Assembly: GCF_004664715.2 (NCBI RefSeq)
Contig: NC_051073.1
Coordinates: 63,044,379-63,108,378, forward strand
Source of the DNA: Peromyscus leucopus
Taxonomy: Eukaryota > Chordata > Mammalia > Rodentia > Cricetidae
Direction of reading: 5' to 3'
DNA: 64,000 bases
This document shows positions 1 to 10,563 of this stretch, piece by piece. Every line of letters starts with the position of its first letter. Positions within the stretch are counted from its first letter, which is position 1. The translations under genes were made by a program, and so were the position numbers. A model generated the notes under the pieces. The model worked only from the letters and a program-made list of their open reading frames with translations. It did not search any database and was not told the origin of the DNA.

Positions 1-29
1 TCCACTTCTCAGCGCCAATTTTCTATATT

Positions 30-300
30 CGTTCCTTTTCCTGTTGCTGTGATAAAATACAAAAGCAATTCGAGGGGGAGCTTATTCCGGCTCACAGTTA
101 AAGGTACAGCTAACCATGGTGAGGAAGTCAAGGCAGGCAGGAGCTTGAAGCATCTGGAAGCATCTGGGGAAATCATGTGCCTTGAACTCACAATCTTCTG
201 GTCTCTGCCATCTAGAGGGCTGACATCACAGACCAGCCTGGCCCAGTCCAGACGGAAGCTAATGTCTGCCCCTGCTGCGGGCCGCAGGAATATATCATAA
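30..300 (+). repeat. rodent interspersed repeat, L1 3'-end-like fragment
   Basis: The stretch with 'TGTTGCTGTGATAAAATAC' and 'AAAGCAATTCGAGGGG' resembles a common rodent repeat that I associate from memory with Lx-type LINE-1 3' ends. A better preserved copy lies at 56873-57275. It is diverged and no ORF is retained. Confidence 0.45.
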
Positions 301-314
301 GAAATCAGCTGGTT

Positions 315-1880
315 ATGGCAAAGTCACTACCTGGAGGGATCCGGGAATTCCTCCAGAGGAAGCCAAATTCCAAGGAGTTTTTAGTGTTACTTGGCTTGTT
401 ATATATCAGCTGTATTCTGTTATGAAAATCATGTGTGCCTTCATAGTTTTCCCAATTGATTTTTCCCTAAGAAGGGCTAACAATGTGGACTGATCACTCT
501 CTGGACACACACATTCCAGGCATTTGGAGAACAGCCTCAGGAAAGGCTTTCTCTGGAATCAGATATCTCCCCTAGCCACTTTCAAGGACTAAAGGAGACA
601 TCACCCAGGTGGTCACCCAATTTCCGAGGATTAACAGTGATAACAACCCACAGGCAAGTCTCCTGACAAGGTAAATTCCACAAGGGGACATCGCCTAGGT
701 CAGGTAGACATTAAGTAATAGCTTTACACAATTTAGCTCAGACCCCTCCTTTCTTACAGCCTTACTAACTTTATAGACCTCTAACTACTTACCTAACCAC
801 TTCTAGGAATATTTAGATAACCTTCTGTGCTAACAGCTATGCTCAGCCAGAACCTCAGTTCAAGCCTCCCTGTAATTATCATTATTGGTAGCATCCGGCC
901 AGGTCCATCACCGGATGGAGGAAAGTACCTTATCAGAGATACCTCTGTACTCTCTAGAACAGACTTAAGCATCCAGGCTACCTGTGTGAGAAGGTCTGGC
1001 GGATGTGCCAATTAAGCCTTACTTCCTCTTTTCCCAAACCCTACCGCCAGTTCCAGATTGCCCTTTAACTATCACCAGAGGCATCTAGCTGTACACAGGT
1101 TGCCTAGCGACTGAGCACACTTTCCCCCACCCTGCAGAAAAATGGCAGACAGCTTGGACAGATAGGAGCCACAGGAAAAAAGAAGACAGTTTTATTTTCT
1201 CCCATTGACCTAGCAACTTATAGATTTTTAACATCTTTTACCAAACACATTTAAGATTATAGTTGTGCACGTAAGAGCCCTCTTCTTAGATATTACCTGA
1301 ATTTAGCCTTTAGTTAATTCATTTCCCCATTGGTCACTTCCCTTTGGGGTTGCAAGTGATAATTAACGGTTATTGCCTCCCTGTGTGATTCTTATCACCC
1401 CTCCATTTGACCCTGGAAGCCTGGCTTTGCACTGCTAAGGGAATACTGCTTGTAAGTGTATATATACCAGAACTCCCAGGGCACAGGAGAGAGAGAAGAG
1501 AGAAGAGAATGGAAGAACTAGATGGGTAAGAACTTGAGAGGAACAAACTGAGATGGGGAAGAAGTAGATTGAAGGGCTACAGGAGAGTATTAGAGGAACG
1601 AGATGGAAGATGAGGAAGAGCCAGATGAGAGAGAAGGAGACGGAAGAGGAGATGATATGGGAAGGAACAAGATGGATGAGAACCTAGAAGGGGCAGAACT
1701 AGACAAAGGAATTAAGATAGACCTTAGAGGGGATCGCAGACAAGTGTAGAGAGAAATCAGGCTAAAGATGACCTAAATATGAGAGCAGAATATAAGCTTA
1801 TAACTGTCACAGAATAATAAAGTATATGGACTAAGGAGTTTCGTGTACATAGATTCATTTCTTTTCATCAAAGATTAATT
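315..1880 (+). other. non-genic block, possibly LTR-derived
   Basis: No gene is seen here. The second half (about 1490-1790) is strongly AG-rich. It is preceded by a TATATATA box near 1458 and followed by AATAAA near 1815, the order expected of an LTR (promoter, then polyadenylation signal). The block is bracketed by an 11-bp direct repeat, ATCAGCTGGTT, at 304-314 and 1881-1891. I could not identify a family, so the LTR reading is weak. Confidence 0.3.
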
Positions 1881-2295
1881 ATCAGCTGGTTGTAGATTCT
1901 TCCCGGACCCTGGGAGGGGACTATCGAGGGGCTGGACCCCCATAGTCCCCGATATGCCCCCAATTCCTTCTTCCTATGGCTCCTATACCACACGTAAGAA
2001 GATCGGCGCACATCTATAGCAACCCCTCCACAGCTTGGGGGATATCACGGGGCAGGGGGTGGAGTGTTCTAGAAGGCTGTCTGGCAGGTACAGCGTGGTC
2101 CTTGTACTTTTGAACTCCCAGCAAATGTGATCACCTGCACAAAATCAGGCTATCATTCCACCATGGAGCCAAGAGGGGTTGGTTATGAAGCCGCACTCCT
2201 CCTTGAGGAATTACTAATCAACTAATAAAGTAAATCAATTAATAAAGGTTCATTCTTGAGACTGGTTGATGTCTCTGGTCATCTCTTTCTTTAGC

Positions 2296-2497
2296 TTAAA
2301 AAATATGTGTGTATGTGTCTGTGTGTGTGCACATGGGTGTGCAGGCGTGTACGTGACACACTGCGTGTGTGGAGGTAAGAGGACACTCTGGGAGTCAGTT
2401 CCCTTCCTCCGCCGCCGACATTGAGCCCGGGACTTGGGTCATCACCAGTCTTGAACTGCAAGCCCCTTTACCCACTGAGCCATCTTGTCAGCCCTCT
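2296..2497 (-). mobile_element. B2/B3-type SINE
   Basis: The plus strand ends with 'CCCACTGAGCCATCTTGTC', the reverse complement of the tRNA-derived head of rodent B2/B3 SINEs. The (TG)-rich start is the element's tail region. Confidence 0.6.
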
Positions 2498-2562
2498 TTT
2501 TCTTGTAATGTATGTTTTAAAAGAATGAGGAGGTAGAGTGTGTGTGCCTGTACCTACACAGT

Positions 2563-3097
2563 TGTGAAGGCAGTACGGACTCCATCTTAGAGAAGGGCCC
2601 CCATCTTAGACCACCTGCTGTACTCAGTTCCAGGAAGGACCTCAGGAATGTGCCAGGACAGCTCTAACAGATACAAGGCAGTATGCTCTTGCAGACATTC
2701 TGTCTGTGGTTTATGGCCCTTGGAGATATCTAGATAATCCTGCTGAGCAGCCCAGATAGTCCTGCTCAGCAAGTTGTGGTTCCCCGCCAAAAGTCCAGTT
2801 CAATAGCTTCAAATATGGTTTTGCCCCAAAAGTCTAGATCAATAGTTAAAAAAAAAAATCTCTTTGCCCCATATCCCTTCTACCCAATCCCAAATTGCCA
2901 AAGCATGTAATTCCCGGCTTTCGGGTTTTCCCTATAAAAACTCTCTACCCCTGGGCTCGCAGCCACTGCTGCTGCATCTCCCTCCACCTGCCGGGCAGTG
3001 GCCCAGGTTCGAACCTGACAACCAAGGACCCTTATGTGCTTGCATTGGAAACCGGCTCCTTGGGGGTCTCTGAGGGTTTTGAGAAACGGGTATAACA
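2563..3097 (+). mobile_element. solo LTR, class I ERV-like
   Basis: The element starts TGTGAAGG and ends TATAACA (TG...CA). It is flanked by a perfect 4-bp duplication CAGT at 2559-2562 and 3098-3101, as expected for gammaretrovirus-like (ERV1) insertions. A TATAAAA box at 2933-2939 is followed by 'CTCTCTACCCCTGGGCTCGC', typical of a U3/R junction. No internal viral genes are present on either side, so this is a solo LTR. Confidence 0.7.
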
Positions 3098-3441
3098 CAG
3101 TCAGCTCTGCATTTTTATTTACTCATACCCTATTTGGTCCAAATGGAATTGTGAATGGTTGGTCATTTTACAGTAATTGGGTCTTTGATCCACCCTGAGT
3201 TCATAGAGGCTCTTAGCTAAATTTTTCAGGCTTTAGAAGATAAATGAGAAGAGAGAGAAAGGATGGGCTGGGTGTGCCCCAGAAAAAGGCTTGACTTGGG
3301 GCAATCAGAAACAGTCAAGACTGGACAACAGGCAGGTGTGGTGGGGAGGGGTGCTGGAATGGAAACAGAAGTGGGGGGGGCATGAGACGGGGAGGAGGGG
3401 AGGTGGGGAAGCTACAGAGGTCCCTAGAGTAGGAGGAAGTT

Positions 3442-3605
3442 GAGCCTGGTGGTGCAGGCCTTGAATTCCAACACTCCAGAGGTCGAGGCAGGCTGATCTC
3501 TGTGAGTTCAAGACTAGCCTGGTGTCTGGTGTCCACAGAGTTCCAGGACAGTCAGAGCTATGTAGTGAAAACCTGTCTCAAAAAGGGGGGGGGCGGGGGG
3601 GGGGG
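3442..3605 (+). mobile_element. B1 SINE
   Basis: This is a 7SL-derived B1 with 'GAGGCAGGCTGATCTCTGTG' and 'GAGTTCCAGGACAG'. It ends in a run of A and then an unusual G/C-rich tail (about 3585-3605). Confidence 0.8.
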
Positions 3606-3735
3606 TTACCCTGGTCAGCAGAGTGAGTTCCAGGACAGCCCGGGCTACACAGAAAAACTCTGTCTCAGGAAAAAAACAAAAACAAAAACAACAACAACAA
3701 ACAACAAAAAACAGCAACAAAAAGAAAGGAAAACA
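3606..3735 (+). mobile_element. partial B1 SINE with A-rich tail
   Basis: Only the second half of a B1 remains ('AGAGTGAGTTCCAGGACAGC'), followed by a long (CAA/CAAAA)n tail. It is wedged between two longer B1 copies. Confidence 0.7.
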
Positions 3736-3771
3736 ACTCTGCCCCCAAGAACTCTCTCCCCCAAATTTTCC

Positions 3772-3917
3772 AGGCGGTGATGGCCCACGCCGGAGGCAGA
3801 GGCAGGAGGATCTCTGTGAGTTCAAGGCCAGCCTGGTCTACAGAGTGAGTTCCAGGACAACCAGAGCTACACAGAGAAACCCTGTCTCGAAAAATGAAAA
3901 AAAAAAAAAAAAAAAGT
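3772..3917 (+). mobile_element. B1 SINE
   Basis: B1 with 'GGAGGCAGAGGCAGGAGG', 'TTCAAGGCCAGCCTGGTCTA' and a poly-A tail. It is the third B1-related insert within 480 bp. Confidence 0.85.
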
Positions 3918-4349
3918 GAGTAAGATGAATAATACATCGAGTTATTGGGTTTTGGAGCGCCCGCCCCTCACAGACAGCTGCTCCCTCATGTACTTCTGGA
4001 GGGTGGCCGCTCTGTGGAGTTGAGCTGGGGTCACATTCCAGGGCTCACCTGCAGCTGAACCCAAAGCTCCGACGCCTCCGCCCTCCCCCAAGATCCAGCC
4101 CCATCCACCCCGCACTCCCCCACCCGCTCCTGCTCCTGTCTCTGGAGGCTTAGCTGCTCCTTTTTATAGCTCCCGCTCACCCTAAAGTTAGCCAGGAATG
4201 CAGAGGCCGTCGTCCCAGGCACTCCCTCGACTCCAGTTACCAGAAGGTCGCAGTAATGGGAGGCCACCGTGCCAGGGTGCCTGCCCCAAACTCTGACCAC
4301 GCAAGTCACTCTAAGCAACACAGACACTTTGATCCTCTGTATTTTCTTC

Positions 4350-4720
4350 AGATATAAAAAGCCCAGAACGTGCATTTTCCGAAGCGCTGGAGGCACCCGC
4401 CTGACTCCTCGGAAAGCCCTAGAAAAGCCGTCCCTTGTTGCAGAGGGTCATCTGGGTCGTTAAAAAAAACGAAAGCCTGCCACTTCCAACCGCCAGCTTG
4501 GTTTTCATTTTTCATTTTTCTTTTCGCCTTTGGGGTTGGGAAACGTGCAGCTCAGAGGACAACCCGCGGGAGACAGTTCTCTGCTCCCACCGCGGGGTGC
4601 GGGCTTGTTAATAAAGCTTTGTCCCTCACTCTGGAGTTCTCCGTGCAACCTCGCGTGGCGGGGTCGGGGGCGAGGGGTGGGGGGCTGGCACTGTTCCTCC
4701 ACTGCAGCATTTCGCACACG
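4350..4720. other. CpG-richer patch, no gene assigned
   Basis: CpG dinucleotides are locally frequent (for example 'ACCGCGGGGTGCGGGC' and 'CTCGCGTGGCGGGGTCGG'), unlike the flanks. A TATAAAAA stands at 4353-4360. No spliced coding structure could be supported, so its role is unknown. Confidence 0.35.
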
Positions 4721-4807
4721 CCCGCCAGCCTCCTTCATCTGCCAGGGTGGCCAGGGTCCAGCCCTCCCAGGGGTCCAAGGCCGTGACAGTGGCTACTTCT
4801 TGTTTGC

Positions 4808-4942
4808 TTTTTGAGACAGGGTTTCTCTGCCTAGCCCTGGCTGTCCTGGAACTCTGTAGATCAGGCTGGCCTCGGACTCATAGTGACCCACCTGCCTCTG
4901 CCTCCCAAATGCTGGGATTAAAGGCGTGCACCACCACCTGGC
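4808..4942 (-). mobile_element. B1 SINE
   Basis: Reverse-strand B1: on the plus strand it reads 'TTTTTGAGACAGGGTTTCTC' through 'GGGATTAAAGGCGTGCACCA'. Confidence 0.9.
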
Positions 4943-5224
4943 TCGGAAGGTGGCTTGCTCCTCTTACACATCTTTCTCCTCAGCCCTTGCTGCCCTGCAG
5001 TCCAGCACCTTGCCCACCACCCCATCAGTCCCTGCCCCTCCTTCGCATCTATCCCTTTCTACATTATCCCAGGTCATATCTCCTGGGGCCTCCCAATTTC
5101 ACTGCTAGGGCTGGGAAACGATGCACACAAATGTCAGTTAGGCTACTCTTAAGTCTTGACCTCTCCACAGTCTGGTAGGTTTCGGGGCAAAGCAATACTG
5201 TCTCTAGAAGGCTCCTCACTTATG

Positions 5225-5560
5225 CATTTTTCTCTTTAAAAGATTTCTTTTATTATTTTCAAGTATGTGTGTGTGTGTGTGCATTGTGTGTGTGTGTGGG
5301 GGGGGTTAGGGAGCAATATGCACACGTGCATGCCGACTGAGGCCAGAGGCATGGCGTCCCCTGGAGCTGCAGTTATAAGCAGCTTTGAGTCACCAATGTG
5401 GGTGCTGGGAACCAATCGCTTCTGCAGGAGCCCAATGCAGTCTTAACTCCAGTTCTGGGGGATCCAACGCCCTCTTCTGGTCTCCACAGGTCCTGTTATG
5501 TATGTGGTGCATATACATTCAGGCACCAGATATATATAACTGAATAAATAAACAATATTT
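5225..5560. mobile_element. SINE B2/B3 remnants with (TG)n
   Basis: A (TG)n tract (about 5266-5308) leads into a diverged reverse B3-like SINE. From about 5444, 'GATCCAACGCCCTCTTCTGG' matches the body of a forward B2. Boundaries are approximate. Confidence 0.5.
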
Positions 5561-6600
5561 TAAAATTACAGTCTCCCTTAGGCCTATTTCCCTCCCAGTT
5601 ATTTCCTCTTAAAGGCCAAATTCTCCAAAACAATGATCATAGTTTTTGCCAACTTCTGAGCATCTTCTACCTTCAATTAAGCCAAATGCTACTTCCTTCC
5701 TCCCCCGCTTCACAGGAAATACGCTGGCCCGAGGGTCCCTGTGACATCTGGAGGAGTTACCCGAGTGGACTCTTCTCAGTATGTTACCTTCCTTAACACC
5801 GCTGCAATGTTTGAAGTGGCCCAAAGCTGTCCCCTTACAGCCGGCTCCCCTAGAGAGAAGACACTGCCCTCTCCTGGCTGGTGGCGCCATCTGCTGGTAT
5901 TCCTGGTGTTATACTCGACTTGTTTTCTCTCTATTCCTCTCCCTGGGGTCTTGAGCTCCTCCAAGGCTGGCATCCCGGCCAGATGGGTAAAGAGATAGTC
6001 AAGTCATCTAGACAAATAGCAACCCCTACGTCTTTGCTCTACTGTGTGAAAAACCCCACACTGAAGTCAGCATGATGACACCCACAGACTTCTGGGAGAA
6101 GCAAACAAAAATTTTCCTCCATGCAAATCTCCACAACCCAAGGCCCCGAGGACACCAGTGTCAAGGAATTCCTCTCCATGCTGAGCTAGCTCACTGAAAC
6201 ATGAGTAACATGCCTGCGGCTGACATTGTACTTACTATGCATGCTTTCTCCCCAGTACTGGGGGAATAAGGGATGGATGTCCACTTTCAACACTATAATT
6301 CAAGACAGTGAGACAAGATCTATCCACTCCAATAAGGTGGGAAAGGGATGGATCTCTGTTTGCATGTTTGCAGTTGACATGATTATGTAGAAACTTCCAA
6401 GGAATTTATTTCTAAAAACAAATAAATCTAGAATAATGGGGTGAGGCCCACTGACACCTGGTGTATGACTTCTGATCTCTGGGGCTGTGAGAGGACAAAC
6501 TTCTTCTGTTTGTTTATTTATTTTAGAGGACAGATATCACTAAATCGCAGCAGTCTTGGCTACTGGCTCCCTGGGAGTCAGTTTTCTACCCTGGCCTCAG
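5561..6600. other. intergenic, nothing recognised
   Basis: I see no splice-supported coding segment, RNA gene or clear repeat here. Several short ORFs on both strands lack domain similarity and are taken as chance. Confidence 0.5.
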
Positions 6601-6603
6601 CAC

Positions 6604-6806
6604 TTTATAAAATGTATTTATTTACGTATTTTTTGTAATGTATGAGCGCTCTGTCTGCATGTACACCTACTGGCCAGAAGGGGGCATCAGATCCCATTAT
6701 AGATGGCTGTGAGCCATCATGCACCATGCGGTTGCTGGGAATTGAACTCAGGACCCCTGGAGGCACAGTCAATGTTCTTAACCACCGAACCATCTCTCCA
6801 GCCCGT
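6604..6806 (-). mobile_element. B2 SINE
   Basis: The plus strand reads B2 tail to head: 'TTCTTAACCACCGAACCATC' then 'TCTCCAGCCC', the reverse complement of the tRNA-like B2 start. It is about 200 bp, near full length. Confidence 0.85.
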
Positions 6807-7109
6807 GGCCTCAGCACTTCTAAAAATTATCACTACACCACTATGTTTTCACCTGCACATTGCAGGAACCCCAACCAGATGTCAGACAAATAGAAGTTTG
6901 ATTCTTTGTCATCGCGAGTTGATAACTCTGGCTCGGCTGCACAGAGATTTCTTGGGACCCAGGCCGCTTCCACCTCTGCTCTGCCAGGCTCAACAATGCT
7001 GCCGTTTGCTCTCTCCCTGTGTTTGCTGCCTCCTGATTGCTGTTACCACAACCCTGGACGTGAAAATTGAACGAGGACAGGAACGACCGGAGAGAACACC
7101 CTCGGAGGG

Positions 7110-7265
7110 TAAACAGCTTGCTCTGCAAGCCTGACAACCTGAGTCCGAGCCTCAGATCCCACGATGGAAGGAGAGAAATGATTCTCAGAACCGTGTGGTG
7201 GCATGCATGTGTGTGTGGTGTGTGTGTGTGTGTGTGTGTGTGCATGCACACACAAAGTAACCATA
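7110..7265 (+). mobile_element. diverged SINE (B3-like) with (TG)n tail
   Basis: 'AGCTTGCTCTGCAAGCCTGA' and 'CCTGAGTCCGAGCCTCAGAT' resemble a B3/B2 body. It runs into a pure TG tract at about 7208-7242. Confidence 0.5.
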
Positions 7266-7327
7266 ACTAAAATTAAAATTTAAAAACCATAAATAGAAAT
7301 GTTAAAGACATATAAAGGAGAAAGGGA

Positions 7328-7905
7328 GTACTGTATTAGGGTTCTCCAGGGAAACAGAACAGAGAATTTATGTATATTAAAAGGGGATTTATTAGAATGA
7401 CTCACAGGCTGTGGGCTGGCTAGTCCAACATGGGCTGTCTCCTGATGGAAAGGTCAGGAATATGGTAGTTCTTCCATCCACGAGGCTGGGTGCCTCAGCT
7501 GGTTTTCACTCTGTGTTGGAACCAGAAAGAAGTGGACTCTAATACCATCGAAGGAATGCCCCAGCAGCTTGCCAGAAGGAATGAGGGCAAGCAGACAAAA
7601 AAGCAAAAGCATCCTTCTTCCACGGCCTTTTATGTGAGCTGCTACCAGAAGGTGTGGCCCAGATTTAGGGTGGGTCTTCTCACCAGCGGAAGCTAACAGG
7701 TTGGGTTAGAAGTGGCTATTTTCTGTCCTGGGTACCCACCACCCCTCTTAAAGTGGATCAGAGATTAAATGTGGCATTCAGAGACTGGTTGGAACCTTCT
7801 TGGGCCAAAGATACAACCAGTTTCAAATCCAGTTAGTCATTTTCCAAATGTCCAACAGAGTCAATTCTTTGCATTTTTAAACTATGAGCTAAGGGAAAAA
7901 CTCTC
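7328..7905 (+). mobile_element. LINE-1 3'-end-like rodent repeat
   Basis: 'ATTAGGGTTCTCCAGGGAAA', 'GGATTTATTAGAATGACTCA' and 'AAGGTGTGGCCCAGATTTAG' belong to a long rodent interspersed repeat that I recall as an L1-family 3' region. No ORF is retained. Confidence 0.55.
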
Positions 7906-8149
7906 TATCCCTTAACCTTGAAGTGACTTTCCCTCAGCCCTTCGTGGTTGTGTTAGAAAGGCAAGAGCTCTGCCAGGCTGAGGCCCCTGCCAACTCTGCC
8001 AGGGAACAGAGATGCCCACTCACGGCTGTGGTTGATAGGACCGCTCTTACTATTTCCCTCATTTTGACTGGGATAGCTCTGGACAGGGAGCTGGCGGACC
8101 AGCTCTATCACCTCAGTCTTCATGTTAAGCTGTGTGAACCCCAAGTGTC

Positions 8150-8230
8150 CCTTGTCTTCCCAGGCCTCAGTGTCCTTGTCTGTAAAATGGGAAGGTCAGA
8201 TACTCTCTGAGGTCCCTGGCAGCTCGGCCT
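8150..8230 (-). repeat. MIR-like fragment
   Basis: 'CTCAGTGTCCTTGTCTGTAA' then 'AATGGGAAGG' is the signature of the conserved core of the mammalian MIR SINE, read on the opposite strand. It lies about 230 bp upstream of the SMB gene start. Confidence 0.5.
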
Positions 8231-8453
8231 TGGCATTTCCGATTCTTCCCAGAGCTTGGAGTCACAGATGTAAAAATGACCTCTGTTTAGGTAAGCTAAG
8301 CAGCTGGAATACCTGTGCCACACGGCATCTTTGCCAATTACCAGGTGTCACCTGGCTCCTCCTCTGTGTGCAGACACCTGGCGAGCTCTCTCAAGTGGGT
8401 GGCTGTTGAAGCTGGGCCTTGAACCCTGAGGCACTTCTGCTGAGCCTGAAGCC

Positions 8454-8514
8454 ATGTGGCTGGTCTTTCTCCTCCTGCTGTGGCTGGGCCCTGTGATCCC
8501 CAAACGAAAGACAG
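8454..8514 (+). CDS. SMB gene exon 1 (signal peptide)
   Basis: It encodes 20 codons plus one base, ending ACAG|GTAAGG (strong donor, phase 1). The leucine-rich start is a signal peptide. The upstream bases GAAGCC give a fair Kozak context. Confidence 0.75.
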
Positions 8515-10004
8515 GTAAGGAGCTGAGCTGAGACCTGTTTCCGAGGAGGTCAAGGAGACCCTGCATTTGTTCTCATCCACTCAGCCGTTCTCTATCATTA
8601 GTTTCTGGTGAGATATGCCACCTCTGGATATACTACATTCTCTGTCACTGGCCAGACCATGCCAGATGTAACGTCTCTGTGTGTCCGTCCACATGATGTC
8701 TCTGCGGCAAGCTTCACGTCGGGTTGGGGAGACATGGAGTCTTCAGAGGCGGCTGTGGTGTGTACAGTTTTGGTGGAGAGGGTGAGGGATCAGGAGGGAT
8801 AATAAGTGTGACAAGCTCAGGTCCGGATTAACAGCAGCCTGGCCCATCAGTCATTGACTAAAATGTACCTTGGAAATGCAGCAGGAAATTCAGTAAAGGT
8901 GTATTTCCCAGAACTTTTGGGGAAGGCTAGTGGATGTTGTGGGTAGGCAACCTTCTTGAGCATACTTTAAACAGCATGCAAAGGGCCACGCTATAAGATG
9001 GGCTTATAAACAACAACAACAACAACAACAAAAACATTTCTGAGGCCGGGCAGTGGTGGCGCATGCCTTTAATCCCAGCACTCGGGAGGCAGAGGCAGGC
9101 GAATCTCTGTGAGTTCGAGGCCAGCCTGGTCTCCAAAGTGAGTTCCAGGAAAGGCACAAAGCTACACAGAGAAACCCTGTCTCGAAAAACCAAAAAAAAA
9201 AAAAAAAACATTTCTGGGTGAGCATGGCCTGAGTTGGGGGTTGGAGCCAGATCATGGGGGGCCCTGGAGGACTGGGAGGTACTGCTCAGTACTCCCTTCC
9301 ACACCCTGTAACACCCTCACCTTCTGTAGAAAACCGCCAAACTTTGCTTTGGAGGGGGCCAAGCCAGCTGCCCTTGGGTTCTTCCCATTTTCAGACAGGG
9401 TCTCACTAAGTTACCCAGGCTGGCTTGAGCTCAGTCTGTAGTCCCAGCAACCCTTGAAGGTGAGGTCCTCTTTCCCCAGTCTCCAAGGAGCTGGGATTAC
9501 TTGCCATCAGTATCTGATGATACCTATGCTTGTTTTGAGACAAGGTCTCTCTATATAGCTCTGGCTGTCTCAGAACTCACTACATAGACCAGGCTCGAAC
9601 TCACCGAGACCCACCTGCCTCTGCCTCCCGAGTGCTGGAATTAAAGGCATGCGCCGCTGCTGCCGCCGCCGCCGCCGTCGCCGGCGCCGCCGCCGCCACC
9701 ACCACCCAGTCACAATGTTTGATTTTTTTTTAACTCACTCTTTTTCTCCTTTTTTCCCCTTCCTTCCTTTAAGATTTTATTTTTATCTATGTGTATGTCT
9801 GTATGTCTATGTGTGTGGATATACATGTGAGTGAGTGCAGGTGCCCACAGAAGCATGAGACCCCCCTGGATTTGGAGTTACAGTCAGTTATGAGCTGCTT
9901 GATGTGGAAGCTGGGAACCAAATTCAAATTCAAGACCTCTGGAAGAGCAATAAGTGCTCTTAACCACTGAAACATCTCTCTAGACTGCCCACATGCTCAT
10001 GTGT

Positions 10005-10070
<66 letters not shown>

Positions 10071-10519
10071 CCCCCCCTCTCTCTCTCGTTCCCATGTGGT
10101 CCAAGTCAGTCTTAAACTCAGGCTCTTCTATCCTCAGCTTCCTGGGTACTAGGATTATAGACGTGTGTCTCACGCCCAATCAACCTTTCCATGTCCCCAG
10201 TGAGCTACATTTCCAGCTCCTGAACACCATCACAGTAATGAGCTAGTTCTTTAGCAGTCCGGGGAGGCCTGGGTTCATTTGTCTTTTTAGTTATAAAGAG
10301 GTCTTATGATGACATTTTCAAACACATTTCATTTCGTCGATCGTCATCCCCCCCCCTCCCGCCCCCCCCCCCCCCTGCTCCCGGTCTCCCTCCTATGAGT
10401 CCCTTCCTCTTCTCACTGTCCCCTGCTTTCCTGTCACAGATATTTTTCTTCCCATTCATTATTCTCTCTTTCCTCCCCCCCACCCCATGGTACACTTTCT
10501 CAGTTTCAAGGATAGCACA

Positions 10520-10563
<44 letters not shown>

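Noticed and set aside
4031..4396. 121-residue minus-strand ORF near the CpG-rich patch
   Set aside because: It has no recognisable domain, no splice partners and a composition expected of GC-rich DNA.
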